NCBI RefSeq assembly: GCF_900086655.1
Contig: NZ_LT575476.1
Coordinates: forward strand, 3,197,869-3,261,868
DNA: 64,000 nucleotides
Direction: 5' to 3'
Origin: Paenibacillus tuaregi
Lineage (GTDB): Bacteria > Bacillota > Bacilli > Paenibacillales > Paenibacillaceae
The number at the start of each line of letters is the position of its first letter. The first letter of the stretch is position 1. Shown here piece after piece: positions 44,440-53,325 of the stretch. The translations under genes were made by a program, and so were the position numbers. The notes under the pieces were generated by a model. That model was not told the DNA's origin, did no database searches, and worked only from the letters and a program-made list of their open reading frames with translations.

Positions 44440-46458
44440 ATGAAAAAGATTGTCTATTCCGCGGCAGCTGCTCTTCTGCTTACTTTGTCAGTCCCTTCGC
44501 TTACTCATGCGAAGACCAGCGCGGACTTCACGGATCTAAAAGACCTGGATGCTGCGACCAAAGCCAAATTTGATGCCTTGATCAGTGCAGGTATATTCGA
44601 TGGGCTAGGGGACAGCAGATTTGGCTTGAACGATGCAATGACCCGGGCGCAATTTGCCAAAGTTGCAGCCCTTATCCTTAATTTGAAGGTGGATACTTCC
44701 CTAAAAAATTCCAGCTTTAAAGATGTTAAGCCAGATGACTTTGCTAATGGCTACGCTCTTCCCTATATTGAAGCGCTCAAGCAAGCGGGGATTACGAATG
44801 GGGATGGCAAAGCTGATACATTCAATCCGGACGGCCCAGTAACCAAGGAGCAGCTTGCGGCATTCCTGGTGCGCGTCCTCGGCTTAGACGTTAAAAATGA
44901 GCATTTGAGTATAAAAGGGACGGTTAGTGAATGGGCAGCAGGCTATGTAGGCTTAGCAATGCAGCTGGAACTTTTAAAACAACAGGCGAATATGAATTGG
45001 ACAGGAACTGCCAATCGTAATGATCTTGTGCTGTCAAGTTATGAAACCAAGACTCAACTCGACCCGCTCCAGCTTCTCAGCGCCTCTGTAACCGAACAGC
45101 ATGAGCTTACCCTTACCTTCAGCGCTTCCCTTCAGCCCTCCCAAGTAGACCTGTCTAAGATCCTTATTAACGGCAAACCGCTCGATAAAATTAAGGCTCA
45201 ATTCAGGTTATCCACAAACGGAAAGGTTCTTACGATTATTTTCGACGGGCCTCTCAGCCAAGATTTGCTCAATCGACCCGCGGTCTCTATAGTTGGGCTG
45301 CAGTCCATAACAGGGAAGACATTGAAGACCGACAAACCCGTGGCCATTGAAAAAGGAAATCTGCTCCCGGCTCCGCCCGTCGCTCCTCCTTCCAATACCG
45401 GAAGTACCGGAAGCACCTATACTCCCCCAAGCAGCGGAGGCGGTTATACGCCACCATCAGACACCACGGCTCCCCAGCTGCTCTCAATTAAGCGTAAAGG
45501 TAGTGAGAGCACCGTACTTCTAAGCTTTTCCGAAGCTCTGAGTGGCACTTCAGCCATTAACCTGTCTTCCTATAAACTTGTTAAGGATGCCGCTAGCTCC
45601 ATTAACCTGCCAGAAGCATCTACAGCTGTTCTGTCAGGCGATAAGAAGCAGGTCACTTTAACCTTCCCACAAACATTCTCAATTGATAACAGACTGTATT
45701 CTGTGCCAAGCTTCTTTACAGGAGATGCGGGAATTCAGGTTGGCGGAGTCACCGACCTTGCCGGCAACGTTATCTCCCCCATCGTACGGAAAGTGGAGGT
45801 GGAGAATCCGGGGCTGAACAGTACTGTCAGCTTTGTAAAGCCGAATGTCGAAGAAGGAAACTGGAATAAGACACAGCCCAAAATTGGCGAGCACCCTGAA
45901 GGCACCGCCTTTAAATATCAGGTCGCTGCTGAGCCCGTTTCCGCTATAATAGGACTGGCTTACAACTCGGATGAGAACGGTACATTAGGATGGAATTCAG
46001 GTGAGGAGAGAGACATATTAAGTGAGGCCAATCCGATCTCTATTGCGAACTCCCGTAACGTCATCACAGTGATCAGTTATAACACAGCAACCAAGGAAGT
46101 CATCGGATATCAGAGCTTCAAGATTAGTGAGGACCAGGTCCTGCGTGCTAAGGGCCTTTCGAGCGGGATAACTATTGAACTCTCTGACAATCAACAGCTT
46201 CCTGGGATGTACAAAGTGAGTTTTGATTCATTACCCGAAGGCCATGTGTACTATTATTTAAATACTATGAAGAGTGCCGAGATCGGCAAGAAAAAAAGCG
46301 AAAGCTTTGAATGGGCTAATGCTTGGGCTTTAACTTCCGGTACGGAAATCCAAGCTACAGAAAAGAAACTTACCGTTATTGAAACGGACAAGGACGGAGT
46401 TATCCTCGCTTATGAATATTTTGACCCGGCCAAGTTCCCTGAAGACCCGGCAAAATAA
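44440..46458 (+). CDS. S-layer-homology (SLH) domain surface protein
   Basis: A 672-residue secreted protein. The signal peptide ends near THAKT. Two to three SLH-like units follow (about 28-200): FTDLKDLD.. with F-G-L-N-D-A-M-T-R-A-Q-F-A, and F-K-D-V with FNPDGPVTKEQLAAFLVRVL. A proline/glycine/serine linker (about 307-342) leads into Ig-like or SbsC-like beta domains. SLH domains attach proteins to pyruvylated wall polymers. No enzymatic domain is recognised. It ends at a perfect hairpin (46466-46503). Function of the C-terminal half unknown. Confidence 0.85.
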   Translation: MKKIVYSAAAALLLTLSVPSLTHAKTSADFTDLKDLDAATKAKFDALISAGIFDGLGDSRFGLNDAMTRAQFAKVAALILNLKVDTSLKNSSFKDVKPDDFANGYALPYIEALKQAGITNGDGKADTFNPDGPVTKEQLAAFLVRVLGLDVKNEHLSIKGTVSEWAAGYVGLAMQLELLKQQANMNWTGTANRNDLVLSSYETKTQLDPLQLLSASVTEQHELTLTFSASLQPSQVDLSKILINGKPLDKIKAQFRLSTNGKVLTIIFDGPLSQDLLNRPAVSIVGLQSITGKTLKTDKPVAIEKGNLLPAPPVAPPSNTGSTGSTYTPPSSGGGYTPPSDTTAPQLLSIKRKGSESTVLLSFSEALSGTSAINLSSYKLVKDAASSINLPEASTAVLSGDKKQVTLTFPQTFSIDNRLYSVPSFFTGDAGIQVGGVTDLAGNVISPIVRKVEVENPGLNSTVSFVKPNVEEGNWNKTQPKIGEHPEGTAFKYQVAAEPVSAIIGLAYNSDENGTLGWNSGEERDILSEANPISIANSRNVITVISYNTATKEVIGYQSFKISEDQVLRAKGLSSGITIELSDNQQLPGMYKVSFDSLPEGHVYYYLNTMKSAEIGKKKSESFEWANAWALTSGTEIQATEKKLTVIETDKDGVILAYEYFDPAKFPEDPAK

Positions 46459-46465
46459 TATAAAC

Positions 46466-46503
46466 ATTAATCACCGCCAGTCCAGGGACTGGCGGTGATT
46501 AAT
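46466..46503. terminator. perfect 18-bp inverted repeat, likely bidirectional terminator
   Basis: ATTAATCACCGCCAGTCC and GGACTGGCGGTGATTAAT flank AG. There is no T-run beyond the stem, but it is placed between the convergent SLH and reductase genes. Confidence 0.65.
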
Positions 46504-46534
46504 GTCCTTACAACCCCCTAACTCTTGTACCGCT

Positions 46535-47101
46535 CTACTTCACCACGCGGTACTTCACATGGGTAACCCCGGGGGCCTCTACTACCTGAATCACCTCGAG
46601 CGGATAAGATCCGCCATCTCCTCCTATGTTGGACTCAAACAAGCGGATTCCTCCTCCAAGCAGTACAGGAACAATATGTATGTGAATCTCATCCATCAGC
46701 CCGGCTTCGATATACTGCCGGGCTGTATGTGCTCCACCCATGATGATGACCGACCTGCCACCTGCGGCTTCCTTGGCCTGTGCAGCAGCACTATGGGTGC
46801 CATCCGTGACAAAAACAAACCGGATATTCCCCTTGGCCGGGCGCTCCGGCGTGCTGTGGGTCAGTACGAAGTGAGGAACTCTGAAGGGATTGTGCACAAA
46901 CCCGTCCATGTGATCCCCAAGCTCATAGGTTCTCCTTCCCATCACGATCGCTCCGGTACCTAGCACCATTTCATCTATAATCTGAGCGTTTCTTAGATCG
47001 TTACGGTGGTAGAACCAATCATGAAGGCCGCTGCTTTGCCCGCTCAGGCCGGAAATATATCCATCCAGCGACATGCTCATATCCAAAATCACTTTAGCCA
47101 T
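46535..47101 (-). CDS. dihydrofolate-reductase-like (RibD C-terminal family) protein
   Basis: About 188 residues beginning KVILDMSMSLDGYISG, the typical start of YwjB/YyaP-like reductases. It contains V-M-G-R-R-T-Y-E-L and the later HIHIVPVLLGGGIRLF. These proteins share the fold of dihydrofolate reductase and the reductase half of RibD; substrates are unknown. Start at ATG 47101 with GGAGGAG upstream; the longer frame would run through that site. Single gene. Confidence 0.85.
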   Translation of the reverse strand: MAKVILDMSMSLDGYISGLSGQSSGLHDWFYHRNDLRNAQIIDEMVLGTGAIVMGRRTYELGDHMDGFVHNPFRVPHFVLTHSTPERPAKGNIRFVFVTDGTHSAAAQAKEAAGGRSVIIMGGAHTARQYIEAGLMDEIHIHIVPVLLGGGIRLFESNIGGDGGSYPLEVIQVVEAPGVTHVKYRVVK

Positions 47102-47196
47102 CAAAGCTCCTCCTATCGCGGCATAAACAGCCAATCTTGATATAGTTGGCTAGGGAAGATTCTGTTAGTTTAGCACAGGAAGAAACTTTGTATTTC

Positions 47197-47994
47197 TTAC
47201 CGATTGCTGTAATTCAGAGACTTGCTCAAATAATTTTGCATCAATAGGGGAAGTGAGATGAGAATGGGCGGATCATCAAATCTTGGCGGGTACAGGGTGA
47301 CCTTCTGCTCAGGGACCGGCTCATAGGGACGGACAACAACCGGCTCCCTGGATCTTGTGCGGAGCGTATGGTGCGGCAGAAGCACATCCACGGCCTTACT
47401 TCCCCAGGATACCGAGGTCGCCATTAGATAATAAGTGCCTGGTCTGACACCGGTTAACCGGAATCGGCCGAGTGAGAACAGAAGAGTCCCATGCAGCGGA
47501 AGTCCTTCCGGAATAGGCTTCGCAAACAATCCGAGCAGAATGATTCCTTGGAAAGGATGATCAGTAACAACGGTCCCTTCAACTACCCCATACGCTGTGG
47601 AGAAAGTTAAGGTTTGACTCGATTCCCCAACCTGCTGCAAGGATCTCAGATGCAAGTCAGCATCTATTGTAGAATTCCGGAATTGCGATGGGGTTAAGCC
47701 AACCCGGCTCGTGAATCTCGAAGTGAACGTGCCAAGGCTTTGCTGCCCTATTTCAAGAGCGATATCTCTAATGCTCAAATGGGTGTGAAGCAGCAGGTCC
47801 TTGGCTTTCTGAAGCCTAAGCGAAGAGACGTAATAGAGCGGGGATAGCCCCGTTCTTTCTTTAAATACCCTGGTGAAATGATACGGACTGTAGCCTGCGC
47901 GGCTGGCAAGCTTGGAGAGATGCACCGGTTCATGAAGGTTTTGTCTGATATAGTGCAGGACATGATCGATCTCGGCATATCTGTCTGTGATCAT
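47197..47994 (-). CDS. AraC family transcriptional regulator
   Basis: The N-terminal AraC-type DNA-binding domain (HYIRQNLHEPVHLSKLASRAGYSPYHFTRVFKERTGLSPLYYV, then a second helix-turn-helix) is followed by a C-terminal region of about 150 residues that I do not recognise. Having the DNA-binding domain first is the reverse of classical AraC. The start is uncertain. ATG 47994 has AAAGGGGAACA 13 bases upstream; ATG 48018 is an alternative; the frame extends to 48228 through a segment that looks non-coding. No target gene is obvious. Confidence 0.8.
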   Translation of the reverse strand: MITDRYAEIDHVLHYIRQNLHEPVHLSKLASRAGYSPYHFTRVFKERTGLSPLYYVSSLRLQKAKDLLLHTHLSIRDIALEIGQQSLGTFTSRFTSRVGLTPSQFRNSTIDADLHLRSLQQVGESSQTLTFSTAYGVVEGTVVTDHPFQGIILLGLFAKPIPEGLPLHGTLLFSLGRFRLTGVRPGTYYLMATSVSWGSKAVDVLLPHHTLRTRSREPVVVRPYEPVPEQKVTLYPPRFDDPPILISLPLLMQNYLSKSLNYSNR

Positions 47995-48285
47995 GCTAAG
48001 GCTGTTCCCCTTTCCCATGTAAAGTTCAGGCCTAATGCACCCACCCATATTCTGGAAGACAATGTTTGGGTTACCTTCTGTATTCTTAGTATAAACTTTA
48101 GTCTTTGTTATCAATATCCCCATCCAACTGTTTATAGAGCGATCGCTCCTACTCAATAATGAGAAATGAAACAGTGTTTTTAAAACCCATTCCTCAGAAT
48201 AAGAACTAACGTTCTTATATTTTATCATTAATAGAGCCAGGATTAAAGTAATATCTAGCTATATCAGGCAATACCTGGAGACATC

Positions 48286-48674
48286 ATGTCCGCTCTGCGT
48301 TACCTCATTCCGTTTATTTCTTCTTCCAGGATGACTCAAATAGATATGTTTTCTGATTTAGATAACATAAACTTAAGCTTATTCATAAATATTGTTAAGG
48401 ACTTAAAAACTATAATGATTATCAATATGAACTACAAAATCCAATATATGAAATTACAACGACATGCTATAACTCTGACTCTTTTTATAGATTATATAAA
48501 ATAGATATACCAGACTTAAATATAAATGATGTTATAAAAGCAATAGATATAAGTGACCCTTCTACAAAGCTTAGCATACCTGTAAGTGTAAGTTTTTTTG
48601 TTGTTAATAACGACAGGCTTATCTTGTTATCAGGAGCATCTATTTTTGAGCTTAAAAAAATTACTGAGAAATGA
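48286..48674 (+). pseudogene. AT-rich orphan gene with an apparent frameshift
   Basis: An ATG at 48286 with GGAG five bases upstream opens a frame that reads well through FSDLDNINLSLFINIVKDLK. It then degenerates and stops at 48504. From 48399 the neighbouring frame is open and protein-like (NYNDYQYELQNPIYEITTTC to FELKKITEK) up to TGA 48672-48674. Joining them at the A-run 48405-48409 (one base missing) gives about 129 residues. The region is much more AT-rich than its neighbours. The product is not recognised. It is either a decayed or recently acquired gene, or a base-calling error in the A-run. Confidence 0.55.
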
Positions 48675-48713
48675 ATTAAGCGATTCGAAATCCACTTTTT
48701 TATTGCCACGAAA

Positions 48714-48750
48714 AATAACCCCTTTCCTTTTAATCAGGCAAGAGGTTATT
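48714..48750 (-). terminator. terminator of the copper-storage gene
   Basis: On the minus strand, AATAACC(T)CTT pairs with AAG(G)GGTTATT (48714-48750) and is followed by TTTTTCG. Confidence 0.6.
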
Positions 48751-48761
48751 CTGAACCCACA

Positions 48762-49091
48762 TCATGCAGCCATCGCCTTGCATGCCTCGGCACAACGGAA
48801 GCACGCTTCAGCACAGCGCTGGCAGTGCTCTGCCTTGTGCTTTTTGCACTCGTTACCACATGCCTCACATATCTGTGCGCACATTTCACACAACTGCTTG
48901 GCATAGGAATTGCCCAGCGACAGCACGTTTGCCGTAAAGGAACACAGGTCCGCACATTCGCGGTCCAGGCGTATGCACTCTTTCATCATGCCCGTATCCT
49001 CTTCCTGTAGACAAGCGGTGTAACACCGGTTGCAGGCTGCCATACAGCGGATGCATTCCTCCATGCATTGTTCCATTTGCTCATGTGTCAT
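48762..49091 (-). CDS. four-helix-bundle copper-storage-type protein (Csp/DUF326)
   Basis: About 109 residues with sixteen or so cysteines spaced as CxxC or CxxxC along helices (QCMEECIRCMAACNRCYTAC, ECADLC, LCEMCAQICEACGNEC, HCQRCAEACFRCAEAC). This is the pattern of Csp copper-storage proteins, whose cysteines line the core of a four-helix bundle and bind many Cu(I) ions. No Tat signal is seen, so this is the cytosolic Csp3 type. Start at ATG 49091 with AAAGGAGAT upstream. No CopA/CsoR is nearby. Confidence 0.87.
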   Translation of the reverse strand: MTHEQMEQCMEECIRCMAACNRCYTACLQEEDTGMMKECIRLDRECADLCSFTANVLSLGNSYAKQLCEMCAQICEACGNECKKHKAEHCQRCAEACFRCAEACKAMAA

Positions 49092-49189
49092 ATGGATATC
49101 TCCTTTCCGTATTGACCTGGTTGTTACCGTCATTCTATATTTACCCGGAATTAGTGCAAAGTTATGATCCTCCCCTAAAAAGACATAAA

Positions 49190-49216
49190 AAAGCCAATCT
49201 GCGGCAGATTGGCTTT
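49190..49216 (-). terminator. terminator of the SGNH hydrolase gene
   Basis: AAAGCCAATCT and AGATTGGCTTT form an eleven-pair stem around GCCGC on the minus strand, followed by TTTATG. Confidence 0.85.
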
Positions 49217-49243
49217 GGTTATTGTTAAGACTAAACTGTCGAA

Positions 49244-49870
49244 TCAAGCTTGCACGGCTTGCAGCCAGGCTTGACTGATTAACGCATGGCCTGCGGGTGT
49301 GGGGTGAACCCCGTCTTCCGCCCAGTATGCGGGAGAAACCTGACTACTGGCGGCATTAAACAACCCGTCCAGCGGAACATAAAACGTCTTGAATTCCCTG
49401 GACAGTTCCCTCACTGCTTGGATCTTGGGATCGAGATCCTCCCGCCATCCAGACCGGTCCTCTGGAACAGGCAGAACAAACGGCTCCATCAGAATCAGAT
49501 TCGCATTCAGCTCCTCTTTGGTCTGAACAATCAAATCACGGTAGTCTCTGTAGAACGACTCGGCCGTGGTCGGATCATTCGAATCATATCTGCGCCAGGT
49601 ATCATTGATGCCAATATAAATGGAGACCCATGTAGGCCGAAGCTTCAGGCAGTCCTCCCTCCACCGGCCCTGTAGATCCACCACACGGTTCCCGCTGATT
49701 CCCCGGTTTAAGAATTGAACCTGCTTCCGCGGGTATCTGCGCCCAAATTCAGCTGCGGTCATTAAAGCGTAACCTGTGCCGAGCGAGCGCTCATCATAAT
49801 AATCACGTCCAGCGTCCGTAATACTGTCGCCTTGAAATAGAACGATATCGTTATCCCCGATGAATGTCAT
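49244..49870 (-). CDS. SGNH/GDSL hydrolase
   Basis: A 208-residue cytoplasmic hydrolase with the four SGNH blocks: LFQGDSITDAGR (nucleophile Ser), NRGISGNR, GINDTWRR and DGVHPTPAGH (Asp and His). These enzymes are esterases, often acting on acetylated sugars or xylan in Paenibacillus-like bacteria. There is no signal peptide. The ATG is preceded by GGGGCAA only, a weak ribosome binding site. Nearby sugar genes (ChbG, GPH symporter) fit a carbohydrate role (inference). Confidence 0.9.
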   Translation of the reverse strand: MTFIGDNDIVLFQGDSITDAGRDYYDERSLGTGYALMTAAEFGRRYPRKQVQFLNRGISGNRVVDLQGRWREDCLKLRPTWVSIYIGINDTWRRYDSNDPTTAESFYRDYRDLIVQTKEELNANLILMEPFVLPVPEDRSGWREDLDPKIQAVRELSREFKTFYVPLDGLFNAASSQVSPAYWAEDGVHPTPAGHALISQAWLQAVQA

Positions 49871-49934
49871 TTGCCCCTATCCCCTTATCCGATTAGACTC
49901 CCATGAAAAGACACAGCTTCACAGCTGATGCATA

Positions 49935-50246
49935 TTAATCAACGCCGTCTTGGTAATGCTTATGATAGCTTTTATCATATTTGTGTTCAAGGTCCTCTGC
50001 AGTCTTCTCCAGCGTTCTAAGCAGCTGTTCCCGGAAGTCGCGGATCGTGGAATAGAAAACCTGCTCCACCTCGTGCTGCGGCTTGATCCCTCCCTCTATC
50101 GCCTGAATATTAACGATCCTGCGGTGCTTCTCTTCGTAAGCATCCAGACTGTCCATGAGATGCTTGGTCTGCATATACAGATCACGGTGATGGTCGCTGG
50201 TTAGCCTTTCTTCAAGCAAGCTGAGTCTTTGTTGTGTAGACAGCAT
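49935..50246 (-). CDS. hypothetical charged helical protein
   Basis: A 103-residue, charged, probably all-helical protein (LSLLEERLTSDHHRDLYMQT.., then TIRDFREQLLRTLEKTAEDL), rich in His, Glu and Asp with heptad-like leucines. AAAGGATGATAAC precedes the ATG, and the coding potential is good. I do not recognise the family. There is no membrane segment or signal peptide. It is a single gene between the hydrolase and the ChbG gene. Confidence 0.65.
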   Translation of the reverse strand: MLSTQQRLSLLEERLTSDHHRDLYMQTKHLMDSLDAYEEKHRRIVNIQAIEGGIKPQHEVEQVFYSTIRDFREQLLRTLEKTAEDLEHKYDKSYHKHYQDGVD

Positions 50247-50425
50247 ATCGTTATCATCCTTTCATTTAAAATACGGGCTCTGGATAGGATATCATGATTA
50301 TAAACATATAATACCCGCTGCGGCACGCACTGCTCCCGCTTTTAAGTTCATCACCCAAACTTGAAAGCCTGACAAGGTTTCAGCTGTCCATTTCTCACCA
50401 ACTACGATAAATCCATCATATCACG

Positions 50426-51337
50426 TCAAGTCGACCGGGGAAAAATAAACCGGCGAAGGCTCACCGCTCTAGACCTTCTAAGCTTCGTCTTAACGTAATG
50501 GTAATCGGTCAGCTCCACCCGCGCATCCTTAAGCGCATAGCTGAAATCCCCGTCCAGCATCAATCTGTACTCCCACACCCGCTTCTCCCAGGAAGGGATC
50601 AGCTTTAGCATTTGCGGATCGTGAACCGCCGGATGAATGTACGTCTCACTGACCCCATAGGGAAGCTCATACAGCTTTTGGATTAAGCTCGATTTGAAAG
50701 TATCATAGGTCTCGCCCTCCTGCAGGGTATACGGATGGGATAACAGGTAATCGGGGATTGGAACCCCCATCAAATCTGCTACCCGTACGATCTTGGCCAG
50801 CGTTGCTTCCACTCCAGGTATACCGGAGAGCAGCGTGTCTTTGTCGTATATGTTCCGGCACAGCCGAAAAGGAATTCTGCGGCGGGAGCACTGCCACAAC
50901 ACCATGGGCAGATAACTCCGGCCCGTCTCCAGCCCATACAGACTGCCCATATGGTTATCCGCATGGGAGATTTCAATCCCAGCCCGGCGGACAGCCGTGA
51001 ACTGGGCCAGCATCTCCGCTTTGACATCCTTCGGCGCAGCCTGAATTTCAAATTCGCGAACGGTCAGGGGCAGATATCCTTCCCCGTCCCGCAGGGAAGC
51101 CCTTCCCGTCAAGCTGCCCCAACGATAACCCGCAAATTCACTGGTAAAAGTAAGATGAAGGCCGATCCTGCCTCTGCCGTGTCGCCGGCTCCAATCCGCC
51201 GCCTCCTCAAAGGCTGGGGCGGGCGGCATGATGGTCGCCGAGGAGACCATCCCCTCTTCGAGCAGCTGGATTATCGCTTCATTCGCTGCCTTGCTTTGAC
51301 CGAAATCATCACAATTGATAATTAAATATTTGCTCAC
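50426..51337 (-). CDS. ChbG/HpnK family carbohydrate deacetylase (YdjC fold)
   Basis: A 303-residue deacetylase. The start KYLIINCDDFGQSKAANEAI carries the metal aspartates. GRIGLHLTFTSE and ISHADNHMGSLYGL carry the metal histidines, and ETYIHPAVHDP follows. ChbG removes acetyl groups from acetylated oligosaccharides such as chitobiose. GTG start with AAAGGGGAC upstream. It lies five bases behind a GPH sugar symporter gene, so import and deacetylation of the same sugar is likely. C-terminal 40 residues are basic. Confidence 0.88.
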   Translation of the reverse strand: MSKYLIINCDDFGQSKAANEAIIQLLEEGMVSSATIMPPAPAFEEAADWSRRHGRGRIGLHLTFTSEFAGYRWGSLTGRASLRDGEGYLPLTVREFEIQAAPKDVKAEMLAQFTAVRRAGIEISHADNHMGSLYGLETGRSYLPMVLWQCSRRRIPFRLCRNIYDKDTLLSGIPGVEATLAKIVRVADLMGVPIPDYLLSHPYTLQEGETYDTFKSSLIQKLYELPYGVSETYIHPAVHDPQMLKLIPSWEKRVWEYRLMLDGDFSYALKDARVELTDYHYVKTKLRRSRAVSLRRFIFPRST

Positions 51338-51342
51338 AAGCG

Positions 51343-52629
51343 TTAGTCCCCTTTCCGTTCAGCATTTGAAAGCTTAAAACCAAGCGAGATCAGAAAAGCA
51401 ATGACCAGCAGAAGAAACGGAACACCGCTGACCAGGATCTTGAAAGCTGCTTCCGGGTGAGAGCCCGGTTGATCCCCGCTCACATACCCAAATAGAGCCC
51501 CCACGATCCAGAAGGCCAGCGCGGAGAGCAGACCGCTGGAACGGGTAATGAAGCCGGCCACCGCCGTATAGATGCCTTCTCTTCTCTCTCCCGTCTCCTC
51601 TGCGTCCCGGTCAATAATCTGGCCGCTGATCACGGCTGGTGTCACCAGAAAGCCGGAGAGTCCAAAGCCTGCCGCAATTCCGGCGCCAATCCCGCTGCCA
51701 AGGTCAAAAGCGAACCAGAGCGGAATAACCGACAGCGCGTAACAAGCCAGCGACAGCCGCCAGCCGGCGGTGCCTCCCAGCTTGCGGATAAGCCAGTACC
51801 ACACGGCGACAAGTGGGATGACGGATACGAAGATAGAAGCCAGCAGCAGCGATACCTGGTCTTCAGGAATGTGCAGCACATATTTGGCGTAAAAAGGGAT
51901 AATCGAGCTAAGCAGGCCGTTCACCGTCTGGGCGAACGAATTAGCGATGTTGAATATCCAAAAGGGCTTATTGCGGAGCGTCAGACGAAACGCCTCTTTG
52001 AATTTCAACGGCTCCTGGGCCACATCGTCTGTCCGCTCTCGGATCGTAATGATGCATAAGACCATTAAGCAAGCAAATACTAGAGCAAACACTATGCTCA
52101 TCCCTGGAAAACCATAAAGAGAGATCAGCACGGACGTCAAGCCTGAGGCAATCAGCAGAGCGGCAATCTGAAACACCTGCTGGACCGCAGATGCCTTGGC
52201 CCTAATACGGTCTCCTTGAAATAATTCCGGAAACAACGCCCCATAATTGACCCATAAGACTGTGGAGACGGTTTCATAAAATATTAACGCGGACAGAAAC
52301 CAGATGAACAGCCCCATTCCGGTTGTCCCTTGAGGAACTGCGAAAATCATCACAAAGCTGATCACAAACAGCGGTGTGGCCGCGATCAGCCACGGCCTCC
52401 GTCTTCCAAGGCGGCTTCGCGTCCGGTCAGACAAATAGCCGAATATGGGCTGGTCTACCGCGTCCCATATCAGGAAGATCGTCCTCGCCAAAGTGGCAAG
52501 ACCTACTGCAAGGCCGAGCTTCTCTACATAATAATAACTGTAATATGCGCTGAATGCCTGGACCGGGATCATCATAGCCAGCATACCGAGCGCATAGGTG
52601 AACGGTGAATTTAGAAGCTTTGATTTCAT
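51343..52629 (-). CDS. GPH family sugar:cation symporter (MelB-like)
   Basis: A 428-residue, twelve-helix carrier. The family motif after helix 2 reads GYLSDRTRSRLGRRRPWL, with DAVDQPIFG just before it containing the cation-site aspartates. Members import melibiose, xylosides or glucuronides with Na+ or H+. It is first in a two-gene operon with the ChbG deacetylase (five-base gap), suggesting an acetylated oligosaccharide as substrate. GAAGGGGCTGG precedes the ATG. Intact. Confidence 0.9.
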   Translation of the reverse strand: MKSKLLNSPFTYALGMLAMMIPVQAFSAYYSYYYVEKLGLAVGLATLARTIFLIWDAVDQPIFGYLSDRTRSRLGRRRPWLIAATPLFVISFVMIFAVPQGTTGMGLFIWFLSALIFYETVSTVLWVNYGALFPELFQGDRIRAKASAVQQVFQIAALLIASGLTSVLISLYGFPGMSIVFALVFACLMVLCIITIRERTDDVAQEPLKFKEAFRLTLRNKPFWIFNIANSFAQTVNGLLSSIIPFYAKYVLHIPEDQVSLLLASIFVSVIPLVAVWYWLIRKLGGTAGWRLSLACYALSVIPLWFAFDLGSGIGAGIAAGFGLSGFLVTPAVISGQIIDRDAEETGERREGIYTAVAGFITRSSGLLSALAFWIVGALFGYVSGDQPGSHPEAAFKILVSGVPFLLLVIAFLISLGFKLSNAERKGD

Positions 52630-52711
52630 AGAACCCAGCCCCTTCAGCCAGTTTTCCTACAATATATGTACCTTGCCCCTTCTCTATGAGAATTGAGGCT
52701 TAAAGAAAGAA

Positions 52712-52749
52712 TGGCTCTGATGCACAGGAAAGCCTGTACATCAGAGCCA
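52712..52749 (-). terminator. hairpin terminator of the VOC gene
   Basis: TGGCTCTGATG and CATCAGAGCCA (52712-52749), with inner arms ACAGG/CCTGT, are followed on the minus strand by a T-rich ATTCTTTCTTT. Confidence 0.7.
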
Positions 52750-52767
52750 CGATGGTTAACCGTTATC

Positions 52768-53193
52768 TTATTTTCTTGTGAACACTTGAAAGGTCACACC
52801 GAAACGGTCGGTAACTACCCCGTAGGATGGGCTGAAATAGGTGGATTGGAGCGGCTGATTCACAACCCCTCCTTCCTTCTGGAGCAGTTCATAAAGCCGC
52901 TGCGATTCTTTAACATCCCGCGTAGTTATGCAGAGCATAATCTGGTTACCTTTTACCGGAGCCATGCGAGTCTCCACATCACCAACATAAAGCGCGGAGT
53001 CACCAATCTTCAGAACGGAATGGGCAATCCGCCCCTTTTCTTCGGAAGACAGACTGTTTACGAACTCCTCTGGACCTTCCCCGAACGTTTGAATGAACAC
53101 GACCTCGGCCCCCAACACCTTCTGATAGAATTGAACGGCCTCCTTGGCTGTACCGTTAAGCATAAGATACGGGGTTAATTGGAAATTCATCAT
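52768..53193 (-). CDS. PhnB-like VOC family protein
   Basis: About 141 residues of the PhnB/YjdN type: MNFQLTPYLMLNGTAKEAVQ, then FYQKVLGAEVVFIQTFGE and the end YGVVTDRFGVTFQVF. These VOC proteins have the glyoxalase fold, often with no known catalytic activity. Start at ATG 53193 with AAAGGAGAGGG upstream; a longer frame to 53274 is unlikely. Single gene. Confidence 0.87.
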   Translation of the reverse strand: MMNFQLTPYLMLNGTAKEAVQFYQKVLGAEVVFIQTFGEGPEEFVNSLSSEEKGRIAHSVLKIGDSALYVGDVETRMAPVKGNQIMLCITTRDVKESQRLYELLQKEGGVVNQPLQSTYFSPSYGVVTDRFGVTFQVFTRK

Positions 53194-53325
53194 ATCCCTC
53201 TCCTTTAAGTGAAATTTTGAATATTGGTTAGACAATCTGTTGTCATAATTCATTTTAGCTTGTAATAGCGACAATTCTTGTCATAGTTATTCCAATATCA
53301 TGGAGAGACTTTAATCCGAATTAAA

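Noticed and set aside
48485-48709. 74-residue frame on the minus strand in the AT-rich island
   Set aside because: Antisense to the better-supported frameshifted + gene; AT-rich DNA gives long frames by chance and no ribosome binding site is seen.
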